Positions 49,546 through 58,968 are shown, counted from the stretch's first letter. The stretch: DNA of 64,000 nucleotides from FLUQ01 sp031551515 (GCA_031551515.1 JAVBNL010000011.1:1-64000); one strand, 5' to 3'. Translations and numbers: made by a program. Notes: a model not told the origin generated them from the sequence alone.

Positions 49546-50817
49546 ATGAGCTCTCTCAAATCCATGTACACCACCATGGCCGACGATCCGTTTCCTGAGG
49601 ACCTGACCCTGACGCTGGGCGGCCAGACGCTGATGTACCGCAAACGCACCTGGACGCTGGACGGCGAGAAAAAAGGCCTGCGCTACGGTGAAAACCCGGA
49701 CCAGCCCGCCGCCGTTTACGAACTGGCCGAGGGATCTCTTTCCGTGGGCGGCATCGCCTATCGTGGGCCCGGGCAAGGGCTGGTCTCCGCCCTGACCGAA
49801 AAGCACATGATTCAGGCGGGAAAACACCCCGGCAAGACCAACCTGACGGATGTGGACAACGCCGTCAACATTCTGCAATACCTCACGGCCAAGCCCGCCG
49901 CCCTGATCATGAAACACAACAACCCCTGCGGGGCGGCCTGGTCCAAGGCCGGGGTGGCGGACGCCCTGACCAAGGCCTTTTGGTGCGACCGCATCGCGGC
50001 TTTCGGCGGGGCGGTCATCGTCAACCGCCCCCTGGATATGGCGGCCGCCAAGATCATCGACGGCGCCTATTTCGAGGTCATCGCCGCGCCGGACTATGAA
50101 CCGGGCGTGCTCGACGTGCTGCAAAAACGCAAAAACCTGCGTATTCTGCATATTCCCGGCCTTGCCGCGCTGGAAAAACTCTCCGCCGCTCCTTTTCTGG
50201 ATATCAAGTCATTGGCCGACGGCGGCCTGGTGCTGCAGCAGTCCTTTTTGAACCGCATCCGCACGGCGGGCGATTTTCTGCCCGCTTCCGTCACCACCAA
50301 AGAAGGCCTGACCGTCACCGCCAGAAAGCCCAGCCCGGCCGAGGCGGACGATCTGCTCTTCGCCTGGGCCGTTGAAGCCGGGGTTTCTTCCAACTCCGTC
50401 ATTTTCGTCAAAGACGGGGCAACGGCGGCCATCGGCACCGGCGAGCAGGACCGCGTGGGCTGCGTGGAACTGGCCATTCACAAGGCCTATACCAAATACG
50501 CCGACAAGCTGGTGTTTGAAAAAACCGGGCAATCGCTGTACGAAATCACGCTGAAAGCGAAAGCCGACGCCGACGCCGCGAAGATACTGGATGAATGCCG
50601 GCGCGCGACCGAAGCCGCCAAAGGCGGCCTTGCCGGTTCAAGCATGGTTTCCGACGGCTTTTTCCCCTTCCGCGACGGGGTGGACGCGGCGATGGCCCAT
50701 GACATCAAGGCCATAGCCCAGCCCGGCGGGTCCATGCGCGACGCCGAAGTCATCGGCGCAGTCAATGAAAAAGACGTGGCCATGGTCTTTACCGGCCAGC
50801 GCTCGTTTAAACATTAA
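49546..50817 (+). CDS. purH: AICAR transformylase, stand-alone
   Basis: This 423-residue protein corresponds to the C-terminal half of PurH and lacks the N-terminal IMP cyclohydrolase (MGS-like) domain. LRYGENPDQPAAVY, MKHNNPCGAA, AFGGAVIVNR and RTAGDFLPASVT show the transformylase core, which adds a formyl group to AICAR. FFPFRDGVDAA follows near the end. A separate cyclohydrolase must exist elsewhere. ATG 49546 follows CCGGAGGA; the frame is open upstream. A GC-rich repeat and the RNB gene follow. Confidence 0.9.
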   Translation: MSSLKSMYTTMADDPFPEDLTLTLGGQTLMYRKRTWTLDGEKKGLRYGENPDQPAAVYELAEGSLSVGGIAYRGPGQGLVSALTEKHMIQAGKHPGKTNLTDVDNAVNILQYLTAKPAALIMKHNNPCGAAWSKAGVADALTKAFWCDRIAAFGGAVIVNRPLDMAAAKIIDGAYFEVIAAPDYEPGVLDVLQKRKNLRILHIPGLAALEKLSAAPFLDIKSLADGGLVLQQSFLNRIRTAGDFLPASVTTKEGLTVTARKPSPAEADDLLFAWAVEAGVSSNSVIFVKDGATAAIGTGEQDRVGCVELAIHKAYTKYADKLVFEKTGQSLYEITLKAKADADAAKILDECRRATEAAKGGLAGSSMVSDGFFPFRDGVDAAMAHDIKAIAQPGGSMRDAEVIGAVNEKDVAMVFTGQRSFKH

Positions 50818-50819
50818 GT

Positions 50820-50883
50820 CAGAGGGCTCCGCCCTCTGACTCCCGCAAGGGGGCTGAGCCCCCTTGACCCCACATATTGGGGT
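50820..50883. repeat. GC-rich tandem-hairpin repeat after purH
   Basis: AGAGGGCTCCGCCCTCT forms one stem and AGGGGGCTGAGCCCCCTT a second, followed by GACCCCACATATTGGGG. It belongs to the same family as 38361 and begins next to the purH TAA. Confidence 0.75.
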
Positions 50884-50901
50884 TGAATTTTGAGAGGTTG
50901 C

Positions 50902-53019
50902 ATGGCCATAACATTTCCCGGCCCCGGCTGTATCGTTGAATGCATGCAGGGCAACAAGCCCGTCCAGCACTGGGTGTTGGAAGCGCAGGGCGATTCCGTC
51001 CGGCTGCTCAGCGCGGGCAGGCGCGAGAGCAAAATGCCCGTATCGCGCCTGTTGCCCTGGTACGGCCCGGTCTACAACGCCGAGCGCACCCGCCAGGAAA
51101 TGGCGGATATTCTGGAACAGCACCGCTTGGCACGTGAAAAGCTGGCTGCCGACTGCGACATCATGCAGATCTGGGAACTGGCCCAGGGCGAAGTGGAACG
51201 CGCAAAGGCAGACTGGCTGGCCGAGCTGGTCTGGGCCAATCCCGATTGCGACAGGGTCGCGGCCGTGGGGCACACGGCGCTGGCCTGTAAAACGCACTTC
51301 AAGTTCAGCCCGCCGGACTTTGAAATCTACGATGCGGAAAAAGCAGCCCTGCGCCTGACGGAACAAGAAATAACCCGGCAGCGCGAAGAGTTCGCCGGCA
51401 TCGGTGGCGAATTCTTCCGTCTGCTGTGGGGCGCGCACCGGGGCGCGCGCGGCGCGGTGACGGATGCGGAAAAAACCGCCCTCGGCCTTTCGCCCGAACT
51501 GGCGGACAGGCTGGCGGCCATGATCAGGCTGCGCCTGGCCGACCCGGAAACGCAACAAGACGCCGACGCCTGGAAATTGCTGACCAAATCGCTGCCCGAC
51601 GAACCGCACCTGGCGCTACACCTGGCCGTGGCCTGGGGCCTTGTGCCGGAACACCACAATTTTTGGCTGGACCGGGCGGGGTATGACGCCGGCGAAGGCT
51701 GGGCGGAACCTTACGCCGCGGAACTGGCGGCCATGGCCCAGGCTCTGCGCGACGCCGCCCCCGCCGTGGAAGACGCGGCCGGACCCTTTATCAGCATCGA
51801 CCCGCCGGGCACGCTGGACGTGGACGACGCTTTTTGCGTGCGCCGCACGCCGCAAGGCGGTTTCGCCCTGACACTGGCTTTCGCCTGCCCGGCCCTGTTC
51901 TGGCCTTTCGGCGGCCCGCTGGACAAGGCCGTGCTGCGACGCGCCAGCAGCATCTACCTGCCCGAAGGCGACCAGCACATGCTGTTGCGGAACACCGCCG
52001 CCATGTTCAGCCTGCTGGCCGGAGAAATGCGCCCGGCCCTGCTGCTGGAGGTGACGGCCGAGGCGGATGGAGCGGTCACGGCGCTTACGCCGCGCGTCGC
52101 TTGGGTGAAACTTGCGGCCAACTTGACCTTGGAAGCCTGCGAAGCTTTGCTTGGCGGCGATACCGAAGAAACGTCTCCCGTTCCCGAAAACGAAGCGGCC
52201 GCCGCCGCGCCTCACGCCGCCATGCTGCGCGACGCCCTTGCCCTGGCGACGGCGTTTCAAGAGCGGCGCATCAGCAACGGCGCGGTCATCACCGAAAAGC
52301 CGGATGCGGAAATTACCTTGCGCGCCGAGGCCGGAAAAACCGTGGTCGATCTCGCCAACGCGCCGCTGTGCGCCGCATCGCACCTGCTGGTTGGGGAGTT
52401 CATGATCCTGGCCAACACGGCGCTTTCCGTCTGGGCGAAAAACCGGGACCTGGCCCTGCTCTACCGCACGCAGGACGTGGCCCTGCCCAAAGAATTCGCC
52501 GGGGTCTGGACTCGCCCCGAAGACATCGCCCGTATCGTCAAGCATCTGCCGCCCGCGCTGATCGAAACCGCGCCCCGGCCCCACGCGGGCCTGGGGGTGC
52601 CCTGTTACGCCCCTTTGACCTCGCCTATCAGACGGTATACTGATCTTGTGAATGAAGGGCAGATCGTGACGTATCTGCTGCGGGAAAAGGCCCGTTACGA
52701 GAGGCGGGACCTGGATGCGCTGCTGCCTGCTCTGTCCGCCGCCATGGACCGCACAGGGCAGATTCAGCGTTTTCGCCCGCGCTACTGGAAGCTGCTTTTT
52801 TACAAGCAGCAGGGCGACAAGGTCTGGCACGATGCCGTGGTGACCGAAGAAAACGACATGTTCGCCCTTCTTTCGCTGCCGCTGGCCCAGATCACGGTCC
52901 GCGCCCGGCGCAAAATGATGGGCGAAAAAGTATACGCCGGGCAACCGCTGAAAGTGCGCATCGGCAAGGTAAACCCCCTGCTTAACGAAATAACCGTGCT
53001 CGGGGTCATGGAAAACTGA
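50902..53019 (+). CDS. RNB-domain exoribonuclease (RNase II/R family)
   Basis: This 705-residue protein has the RNB catalytic centre FISIDPPGTLDVDDAFCV (the four Asp) and the later TSPIRRYTDLVNEGQI. The N-terminal part is unlike E. coli RNase II, with a fold of its own before the RNB domain, and a short C-terminal S1-like segment may be present. It degrades RNA 3' to 5'. ATG 50902 follows GAGAGG. It is the first gene of a plus-strand run through plsY, thrC and dedA. Confidence 0.85.
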   Translation: MAITFPGPGCIVECMQGNKPVQHWVLEAQGDSVRLLSAGRRESKMPVSRLLPWYGPVYNAERTRQEMADILEQHRLAREKLAADCDIMQIWELAQGEVERAKADWLAELVWANPDCDRVAAVGHTALACKTHFKFSPPDFEIYDAEKAALRLTEQEITRQREEFAGIGGEFFRLLWGAHRGARGAVTDAEKTALGLSPELADRLAAMIRLRLADPETQQDADAWKLLTKSLPDEPHLALHLAVAWGLVPEHHNFWLDRAGYDAGEGWAEPYAAELAAMAQALRDAAPAVEDAAGPFISIDPPGTLDVDDAFCVRRTPQGGFALTLAFACPALFWPFGGPLDKAVLRRASSIYLPEGDQHMLLRNTAAMFSLLAGEMRPALLLEVTAEADGAVTALTPRVAWVKLAANLTLEACEALLGGDTEETSPVPENEAAAAAPHAAMLRDALALATAFQERRISNGAVITEKPDAEITLRAEAGKTVVDLANAPLCAASHLLVGEFMILANTALSVWAKNRDLALLYRTQDVALPKEFAGVWTRPEDIARIVKHLPPALIETAPRPHAGLGVPCYAPLTSPIRRYTDLVNEGQIVTYLLREKARYERRDLDALLPALSAAMDRTGQIQRFRPRYWKLLFYKQQGDKVWHDAVVTEENDMFALLSLPLAQITVRARRKMMGEKVYAGQPLKVRIGKVNPLLNEITVLGVMEN

Positions 53020-53029
53020 GGATACTCGC

Positions 53030-53644
53030 ATGCTGGTCTGGCTGTGGCTTTTCGCCGCGTATGTTTTGGGCTCCATCCCCTTCGGCCTGATCGTGGGCAC
53101 GAAATTCTGCGGCCTTGACCCCAGAACAGGGGGCAGCGGCACCGTGGGCGCGACCAATGTGGCCCGCTTGTGCGGCCCCAAATGGGGCGTTCTGGTGCTG
53201 GTCTGCGACGCTCTCAAGGGCCTTGCCGCCGTGGCCGTCGCCATGCATCTGGCGCCGGAATCACCCGCGCTGCATTCCTTTTCCGCGCTGTGCGCCATTA
53301 TGGGGCATCGCTACTCGCTGTTCATGCGTTTTACCGGCGGCAAAGCCGTGGCCACAACCGTCGGGGTTTTCATCCCCCTGGCCTTCTGGCCGCTGGTGGG
53401 CGCGGGCGCTGTCTGCATACTGGTCATCTGGCGTTCGGGCTTCGTATCATTGGGCTCGCTCACGCTGGTCACCCTGCTGCCCATACTGCTGGTCTTTTTC
53501 GGCAAATGGACGGTTTTGCCCCTGGCCCTTCTTGTGGCGGCCATCGTGTATTACGCCCATCGCGAAAACATCCGCCGCCTGCTGCGCGGCGAGGAAAAAC
53601 CCTGGCTGACCCCCAAAGACAAGCCCAAAGACAGCGAAGGATAA
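53030..53644 (+). CDS. plsY: Glycerol-3-phosphate acyltransferase PlsY
   Basis: This 204-residue inner-membrane enzyme transfers acyl groups from acyl phosphate to glycerol-3-phosphate, the first step of phospholipid synthesis. It has AYVLGSIPFGLIVG, DPRTGGSGTVGATNVARL and FTGGKAVATTVGV, the three active-site loops. About five hydrophobic segments. ATG 53030 follows GAGGA, 10 bases after the RNB gene. thrC begins 3 bases after its stop. Confidence 0.94.
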   Translation: MLVWLWLFAAYVLGSIPFGLIVGTKFCGLDPRTGGSGTVGATNVARLCGPKWGVLVLVCDALKGLAAVAVAMHLAPESPALHSFSALCAIMGHRYSLFMRFTGGKAVATTVGVFIPLAFWPLVGAGAVCILVIWRSGFVSLGSLTLVTLLPILLVFFGKWTVLPLALLVAAIVYYAHRENIRRLLRGEEKPWLTPKDKPKDSEG

Positions 53645-53647
53645 CGC

Positions 53648-55102
53648 ATGAACCCGAACTCTTCTTTCCCCTCCTATCGCGGTGACATGCAATACCGCTG
53701 CCTTGGCTGCGATTCGCGCCACGGCATTGACCAGCTGCTGTATACCTGCCCGGAATGCGGCGAAGTGCTGCTGCTTGAAGATACGGGCTTCGACCGCCTG
53801 AAAAAGACCTCCGGCGCCGAATGGCGGCGCATTTTTGACGAACGCGCAAGCACCAGAACATCCGCCCTGCGCGGTATTTTCCGTTTTTACGAGCTGATGG
53901 CCCCGGTGCTTGAAGAAGAAGACATCGTGTATCTGGGCGAAGGCAACACCCCCGTCATCGCGGCGCCGCCCGCGCTGCAAAAAGCCGTGGGCACGCCCTT
54001 CGCGTACAAAAACGACGGGCAAAACCCCAGCGCCTCGTTCAAAGACCGGGGCATGGCCGCGGCCTTCAGCTATCTGAAAGCCCTGGTGCGCAAGCACAAG
54101 TGGAATGAAGTGCTGGCCATATGCGCCTCAACCGGCGACACTTCGGCGGCGGCCGCCATGTACGCGGCCTATGTGGGCGACCCCATCAAATCCGTGGTAC
54201 TGCTGCCCCACGGCAAGGTCACGCCCCAGCAGCTTTCGCAGCCTCTGGGCAACGGGGCCGTGGTGCTTGAAATTCCCGGCGTGTTCGACGACTGCATGAA
54301 GGTGGTGGAAAAACTGGCCGACGGCTACCGCGTGGCGCTGCTCAATTCCAAAAACAGCTGGCGTATTTTGGGGCAGGAATCATTTTCTTTCGAAGTGGCC
54401 CAATGGCACGGCTGGGACGTTTCAAAATTGGCCATCTTCGTGCCGGTGGGCAACGCGGGCAACATAACCGCCGTGATGTCGGGCTTTCTCAAGCTGCACC
54501 GCCTGGGCATAATCAGCGCCCTGCCCCGCCTGTTCGGGGTGCAGTCGCACCACGCGGACCCGGTATACCGCTATTACGCCGTGCCCGACCCGGCCAAACG
54601 CCGTTACGCGCCCGTGCCGGTTACCGCCAGCGCGGCCCAGGCCGCCATGATCGGCAACCCCGTCTCTTTTCCCCGCGTAAAATTTCTGGCGGAACAGTAC
54701 GAAGCCGTTGCCGGGAAAGGTTCTTTTCAGGTCGTGCAGGTTACGGAACAGGCCATTATGGACGGCATGATCGAAGCCAACCGCCACGGCCATATCGCCT
54801 GCACCCAGGGCGGGGAGGCGCTGGCCGGGCTGAAGGCCGCGCTCCATCACGGGCTGATTCGCCCCTTTGATACCGCCGTGCTCGATTCCACGGCGCATGC
54901 GCTGAAATTTTCCGGCTTTCAGGACATGTATTTCACTAACAGCTTCCCGCCGGAATATGGCATCAATCCGGACCCGGCCCTGGCCAATGCGCCTTCGCCG
55001 GTGCTGAGCGACGAGCAAAAAGCGGCCATGCCCGAGGCGGATTTTATCCGTGCCGCAGCGGAAACGGTGGCCGCGCGCCTGAAGCTCGTGCCGAAAAACT
55101 AA
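53648..55102 (+). CDS. thrC: Threonine synthase
   Basis: This 484-residue PLP enzyme converts phosphohomoserine to threonine. It opens with a zinc-ribbon-like segment (CLGCDSRHGID and CPECGEVLLL), then the PLP Lys in NPSASFKDRGMAAAF, CASTGDTSAAAAMYAAY, and VPVGNAGNITAVMSG for phosphate binding. ATG 53648 follows AAGGATAACGC. It is cotranscribed with plsY. Confidence 0.93.
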   Translation: MNPNSSFPSYRGDMQYRCLGCDSRHGIDQLLYTCPECGEVLLLEDTGFDRLKKTSGAEWRRIFDERASTRTSALRGIFRFYELMAPVLEEEDIVYLGEGNTPVIAAPPALQKAVGTPFAYKNDGQNPSASFKDRGMAAAFSYLKALVRKHKWNEVLAICASTGDTSAAAAMYAAYVGDPIKSVVLLPHGKVTPQQLSQPLGNGAVVLEIPGVFDDCMKVVEKLADGYRVALLNSKNSWRILGQESFSFEVAQWHGWDVSKLAIFVPVGNAGNITAVMSGFLKLHRLGIISALPRLFGVQSHHADPVYRYYAVPDPAKRRYAPVPVTASAAQAAMIGNPVSFPRVKFLAEQYEAVAGKGSFQVVQVTEQAIMDGMIEANRHGHIACTQGGEALAGLKAALHHGLIRPFDTAVLDSTAHALKFSGFQDMYFTNSFPPEYGINPDPALANAPSPVLSDEQKAAMPEADFIRAAAETVAARLKLVPKN

Positions 55103-55132
55103 CACAGCGGCCCTACAGCCGCGGGAGATACG

Positions 55133-55822
55133 ATGTTTGGCGTTGATCCTATAGTATTGCTGCAAGATTACGGTTATCTGGCGCTTTTGATAGGCACCTT
55201 TCTGGAAGGGGAAACCATTGTCATCATTGCGGGTTTTCTCGCCCAACAGGGCTACCTTTCGCCGCCGCTGATCGCGCTTGCCGCCTTTTGCGGCAGCGTG
55301 ACCAGCGACCAGTTGATGTTCATACTCGGCCGCTGGAAGGGCATCGCCATCATTCAGCGCTTTCCCAGGCTTGAATGCAACGTGGGCAAGGCTACGAACC
55401 TGCTCTCCCGCTATGAGACGCCGTTGATTCTGGGTTTTCGCTTTCTGTACGGGGTGCGCAACGTCACGCCCATTCTGATGGGCGTTTCCGGCGTGAACCA
55501 CATCAAATTCTTGGTGCTCAACCTTATCGGCGCGGCCGTATGGGCCATATCGTTCACCGCCGGGGGTTATTTCTTCGGCCAGGCCATAACCGCGTTCATG
55601 CAAGCCGTGCCCCACGCCGGGCGCTACGTTCTGGGCGTTCTGGCGGCCGTTGCCGTGCTGATCTGGCTGTGGCGGCGGCGTAAACGGCGCAAAGAATGCC
55701 CGCCCGTGCAGCCGGTCACCAACCCGGTGAACCTGCACATCAACCTGGAAACCGTGCAGAAACAGACGGAAGAACCCGCCGCGCCCGCCCCCGCGCAAAA
55801 CGACGAAACAAAACGCGAATAA
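55133..55822 (+). CDS. DedA-family membrane protein, first of pair
   Basis: This 229-residue protein has the DedA/SNARE-associated pattern GTFLEGETIVIIAGFLAQQGYL, AAFCGSVTSDQLMF and RFLYGVRNVTPI. It has about five hydrophobic segments and a hydrophilic C-terminal tail. DedA proteins are involved in membrane lipid scrambling or homeostasis. It follows thrC by 30 bases (GGGAGA site). A close paralog begins 6 bases after its stop. Confidence 0.86.
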   Translation: MFGVDPIVLLQDYGYLALLIGTFLEGETIVIIAGFLAQQGYLSPPLIALAAFCGSVTSDQLMFILGRWKGIAIIQRFPRLECNVGKATNLLSRYETPLILGFRFLYGVRNVTPILMGVSGVNHIKFLVLNLIGAAVWAISFTAGGYFFGQAITAFMQAVPHAGRYVLGVLAAVAVLIWLWRRRKRRKECPPVQPVTNPVNLHINLETVQKQTEEPAAPAPAQNDETKRE

Positions 55823-55828
55823 ACGGCC

Positions 55829-56395
55829 ATGACCGGGGTCCTGGCCGCGTATCTCGGCAGCTACGGCTACGCGGCCGTCGTGCTCGGCACCTTGCTGGAA
55901 GGGGAAACCATCGTCCTTCTGGCGGGGTTTCTGGCCCACCAGGGCTACCTGCATCCCCTTTTCGTGGCCCTTGCCGCTTTTTGCGGCAGTTTGACCAGCG
56001 ACACCACGATTTTTTTACTGAGCCGCTACCGGGGCCCTGCTCTGTTACGGCGTTTTCCCCGCCTGGCGGCCGGGGTAGCCGACCTTTCGCGGCGGGTGAG
56101 CCACCGCCTGGTTCCGCTTATTCTGTGCTTTCGCTTCCTCTATGGCCTGCGCACCGTCGCTCCTGTTTTTCTCGCCCTTTCCGGGGTGCCGCCCCGGCTT
56201 TTCATTCCGTTGAACGTTGTCGGCGCGGCCCTGTGGGCCGCGTGTTTCACCGCCGCCGGGTATTATTTCGGCGCGGGGCTGACGGCGCTGCTCGGCCGGT
56301 TGCATCATTACGAGCCGTATATTCTGGCGGTGCTGGTGGTAGCGGGGGTCGGCGTATGGATGTGGCGGCGGAAGAAGCTTGGGCGGAAGGGGTGA
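55829..56395 (+). CDS. DedA-family membrane protein, second of pair
   Basis: This 188-residue paralog repeats the same blocks (GTLLEGETIVLLAGFLAHQGYL, AAFCGSLTSDTTIF, RFLYGLRTVAPV) but lacks the long C-terminal tail. The close match and tandem order indicate duplication. ATG 55829 has only a weak ribosome site, so it may be translated after the first by coupling. The gene ends in Lys/Arg-rich codons; 140 bases to rnhA hold nothing recognisable. Confidence 0.84.
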   Translation: MTGVLAAYLGSYGYAAVVLGTLLEGETIVLLAGFLAHQGYLHPLFVALAAFCGSLTSDTTIFLLSRYRGPALLRRFPRLAAGVADLSRRVSHRLVPLILCFRFLYGLRTVAPVFLALSGVPPRLFIPLNVVGAALWAACFTAAGYYFGAGLTALLGRLHHYEPYILAVLVVAGVGVWMWRRKKLGRKG

Positions 56396-56536
56396 AGATC
56401 ATTGCTCTCGGCCTTTTGGCAAACGTGGCCCCGGTGTGAAGCAAAGTTGTTTTTTTCTTTTTATTGGTCCGCCATCGGAAACCGTTCGATCAACGAAACG
56501 GGAGTGCCGGTCTTCAAAAAAACGCCACACAAAGCG

Positions 56537-57022
56537 CTAGCCCACATACCCCACATCCGGCTCCAGATCCGGCAGCGTCGCCTGATGCCGCGCCAAAACG
56601 TCCACCCTCTCGTTCTGCATATGCCCCGCATGCCCCGCGACCCAGTGCATGCTGACCTTGTGCCGGGCAAGCTGCGGCAGCAGCCGCTGCCACAGATCCT
56701 GGTTTTTCACCGGCTTTTTATCCGCCGTTTTCCAACCGTTCTTCTGCCAGGAGCGCAGCCAGCCCTTTTCCACCGCGTCGCGCACATAGCGCGAATCGGT
56801 GTACAGGTCGACCTTGCAGTCTTCGCGCAACGATTCAAGGGCCATGACCGCGGCCAGAATCTCCATGCGGTTGTTGGTGGTATGGGCGAGGCCGCCAGCC
56901 AGTTCCTTCACATGTTCCCCATACATCAAGAGCACCGCCCAGCCGCCGGGGCCGGGGTTGCCCAGACACGAGCCATCCGTATAGGCCGCAATGGTTTTGC
57001 AGGCCGCTTTCATCACCGTCAC
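56537..57022 (-). CDS. rnhA: Ribonuclease HI
   Basis: This 161-residue enzyme cuts RNA in RNA-DNA hybrids. It has YTDGSCLGNPGPGGWAV, NNRMEILAAVMALE, YTDSRYVRDAV, WVAGHAGHMQNERVD, carrying the DEDD residues and a catalytic His loop. A GTG at 57022 overlaps the stop of the TPM-like gene (GTGA) behind GAGGTGA; ATG 57013 is the alternative. It is cotranscribed with the TPM-like gene. Confidence 0.93.
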   Translation of the reverse strand: MTVMKAACKTIAAYTDGSCLGNPGPGGWAVLLMYGEHVKELAGGLAHTTNNRMEILAAVMALESLREDCKVDLYTDSRYVRDAVEKGWLRSWQKNGWKTADKKPVKNQDLWQRLLPQLARHKVSMHWVAGHAGHMQNERVDVLARHQATLPDLEPDVGYVG

Positions 57023-57534
57023 CGGGTCACCTCGACAAGTTTTTTCCTGATGGCGGCAAGCGCCGGGTCAAGCCCTTCCTGCCAGCGGCCGCCTGCGAAA
57101 TCCTGCTCCAGCCCGCGTTCCATGTCGCGGCTGAATTCGTCGCCCGCCGCGCGGCGCACCAGCGGCGGCAAACTGAGGTAGGCGCGGCCCTGCTGCGGCA
57201 CCAGGTCCAGGTATATGCGCTGCGCGTCGTGCCGCGCGATGGAAGGCGGCCGCCGCAGAATGTGCACTTCAAGGATCAGGCCGCTTTCGTCCCTGACGGC
57301 TTTGATGTGGCGCAGCACCATCTCTTTTTGCGCGCCGCTCAACGCGCCCGTTTCGTCGCTGAACAGGTTCTGCACGGCCAAGGCGGTTATGCGCTTCTGG
57401 CTGTTGTTCCAAAAGGCCCAACACACCACGACGATCACCGCCGCCAGCAGCACCGGGCGAAAAGCCCGCATGGGCCGGGGCGTGTTTTCCGGTCTGCGGG
57501 GAAAACTCCCGTTGTTTCGTGAAAAACCAGCCAC
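57019..57534 (-). CDS. Membrane-anchored TPM-like protein
   Basis: This 171-residue protein has one hydrophobic segment (PVLLAAVIVVVCWAFW) and a C-terminal domain resembling TPM-type proteins: NLFSDETGALS, LILEVHILRR, and RAYLSLPPLVRRAAGDEFS. TPM domains occur in phosphatase-like and PSII-repair proteins; no function is assigned. It ends in a GTGA overlap with rnhA and begins 3 bases after the phosphohexomutase stop. Confidence 0.6.
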   Translation of the reverse strand: MAGFSRNNGSFPRRPENTPRPMRAFRPVLLAAVIVVVCWAFWNNSQKRITALAVQNLFSDETGALSGAQKEMVLRHIKAVRDESGLILEVHILRRPPSIARHDAQRIYLDLVPQQGRAYLSLPPLVRRAAGDEFSRDMERGLEQDFAGGRWQEGLDPALAAIRKKLVEVTR

Positions 57535-57537
57535 GCT

Positions 57538-58908
57538 CTATCCTTTGGCGGAAGCTTCCGCCACCCAACCGGCCAGGGGCTTTTCAAGCACGTCCCTGAT
57601 CTCCGCCAGGCGCGCCGCGCTTTCCGCCTCAAAGCGCAAAACCAGCACCGGCTGGGTGTTTGATGCGCGCACAAGGGCCCAGCCGTCAGGAAAGGTCAGG
57701 CGCACGCCGTCTATTTCCAGCATGGGCATGCGGCCCCTGAAATATTCTTTGGCTTTTTGCACCACGGCGAATTTCGCCTCTTCCGGGCAGGGCATATGGA
57801 TTTCGGGGGTCACAAAGCTGTGCGGCCAGCCCAGCAGCGTGGAAAAAGGCCTGTCGGAAGAGGCGACGATTTCCAGCAGCCGGGCGGCGGCGTAGAGAGC
57901 GTCGTCAAACCCGTACCAGCGGTCCGCAAAGAACATGTGCCCGCTCATCTCGCCGCCCAGTTCCGCGCCGACTTCGCGCATGCGGGCTTTCATCAGCGAA
58001 TGCCCGGTGGCCGACATCTCGCCCTTGCCGCCGTGCTCGTCTATATCGCGGAACAGGCGGTGCGAGCATTTCACGTCGCCCAGCACAACGGCGCCGGGTT
58101 TGCGCGATGCGACCTCGCGGCCGAAAAGCGCCAGCAGCTCGTCGCCGTAGAACAGGCGGCCGGTTTCATCCACCGCGCCGATGCGGTCGGCGTCGCCGTC
58201 AAGGCCGATGCCCACATCCGCGCCCACCTCGCGCACTTTGGCCTGCAGGGTCGTCATGTTCTCTTCCACCACCGGGTCGGGGTGATGGTTGGGAAACGCG
58301 CCGTCAGGTTCGCAAAACAGCGGCGTCACTGTCGCGCCCAGGCGGCGCAGCAACTCAACGCAATATTCGCCGCCCGCGCCGTTGCCGCCGTCCACCACAA
58401 CCTTCAGAGGCCGGCTCAGGCGCACGCGGGAAGTAACGTCGTCATAATACGCGGGCACGATGTCGCGCATCTCGCAAGCGCCCTTGCCGGAAGCGAAATT
58501 GCCCTTTTCCATCAGTTCGCGCAGGGCCGTGATGCCTTCGGAATACAGCGTCGACTCGCCGCACCACACCTTGAACCCGTTATATTCCGCCGGGTTGTGA
58601 CTGGCGGTGATCATCACCCCGGCTTTGGCGCCCAGGTGCTTGACCCCGAAATACAGAAGCGGGGTGGGCACCATGCCCACGTCCAGAACCTGCATGCCGG
58701 TTTCCATAAGACCCCGAACCAGCGCGTCGCGATAGCCCGGTGAACTGGCGCGGCAATCGCGCCCCACGACACAAAGACTGTTTCCCCGCTCCTGGAACAA
58801 GGTGCCGCAGGCGCGGCCCAGACAAAAAACCCATTCCGGGTCGAAATCAACATCCACAAGACCGCGTATGTCGTAGGCCCTAAACACATGAGAAGAAATC
58901 GCGCGCAT
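57538..58908 (-). CDS. Phosphomannomutase/phosphoglucomutase
   Basis: This 456-residue alpha-D-phosphohexomutase has the active-site Ser in ITASHNPAEYNGFK, the metal loop GIGLDGDADRIG, the sugar-binding GEMSGHMFF and C-terminal RASNTQPVLVLRFEA for phosphate. It starts AYDIRG. It would supply mannose or glucose 1-phosphate for LPS or polysaccharide. It is first of three minus-strand genes with the TPM-like gene and rnhA, divergent from hflK. Confidence 0.93.
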   Translation of the reverse strand: MRAISSHVFRAYDIRGLVDVDFDPEWVFCLGRACGTLFQERGNSLCVVGRDCRASSPGYRDALVRGLMETGMQVLDVGMVPTPLLYFGVKHLGAKAGVMITASHNPAEYNGFKVWCGESTLYSEGITALRELMEKGNFASGKGACEMRDIVPAYYDDVTSRVRLSRPLKVVVDGGNGAGGEYCVELLRRLGATVTPLFCEPDGAFPNHHPDPVVEENMTTLQAKVREVGADVGIGLDGDADRIGAVDETGRLFYGDELLALFGREVASRKPGAVVLGDVKCSHRLFRDIDEHGGKGEMSATGHSLMKARMREVGAELGGEMSGHMFFADRWYGFDDALYAAARLLEIVASSDRPFSTLLGWPHSFVTPEIHMPCPEEAKFAVVQKAKEYFRGRMPMLEIDGVRLTFPDGWALVRASNTQPVLVLRFEAESAARLAEIRDVLEKPLAGWVAEASAKG

Positions 58909-58968
58909 GCCGCACAGCCTCCATCGGCGTTTTTGTAAAGAAAATCCGTGGGAAATTCGTTTTCAGCC

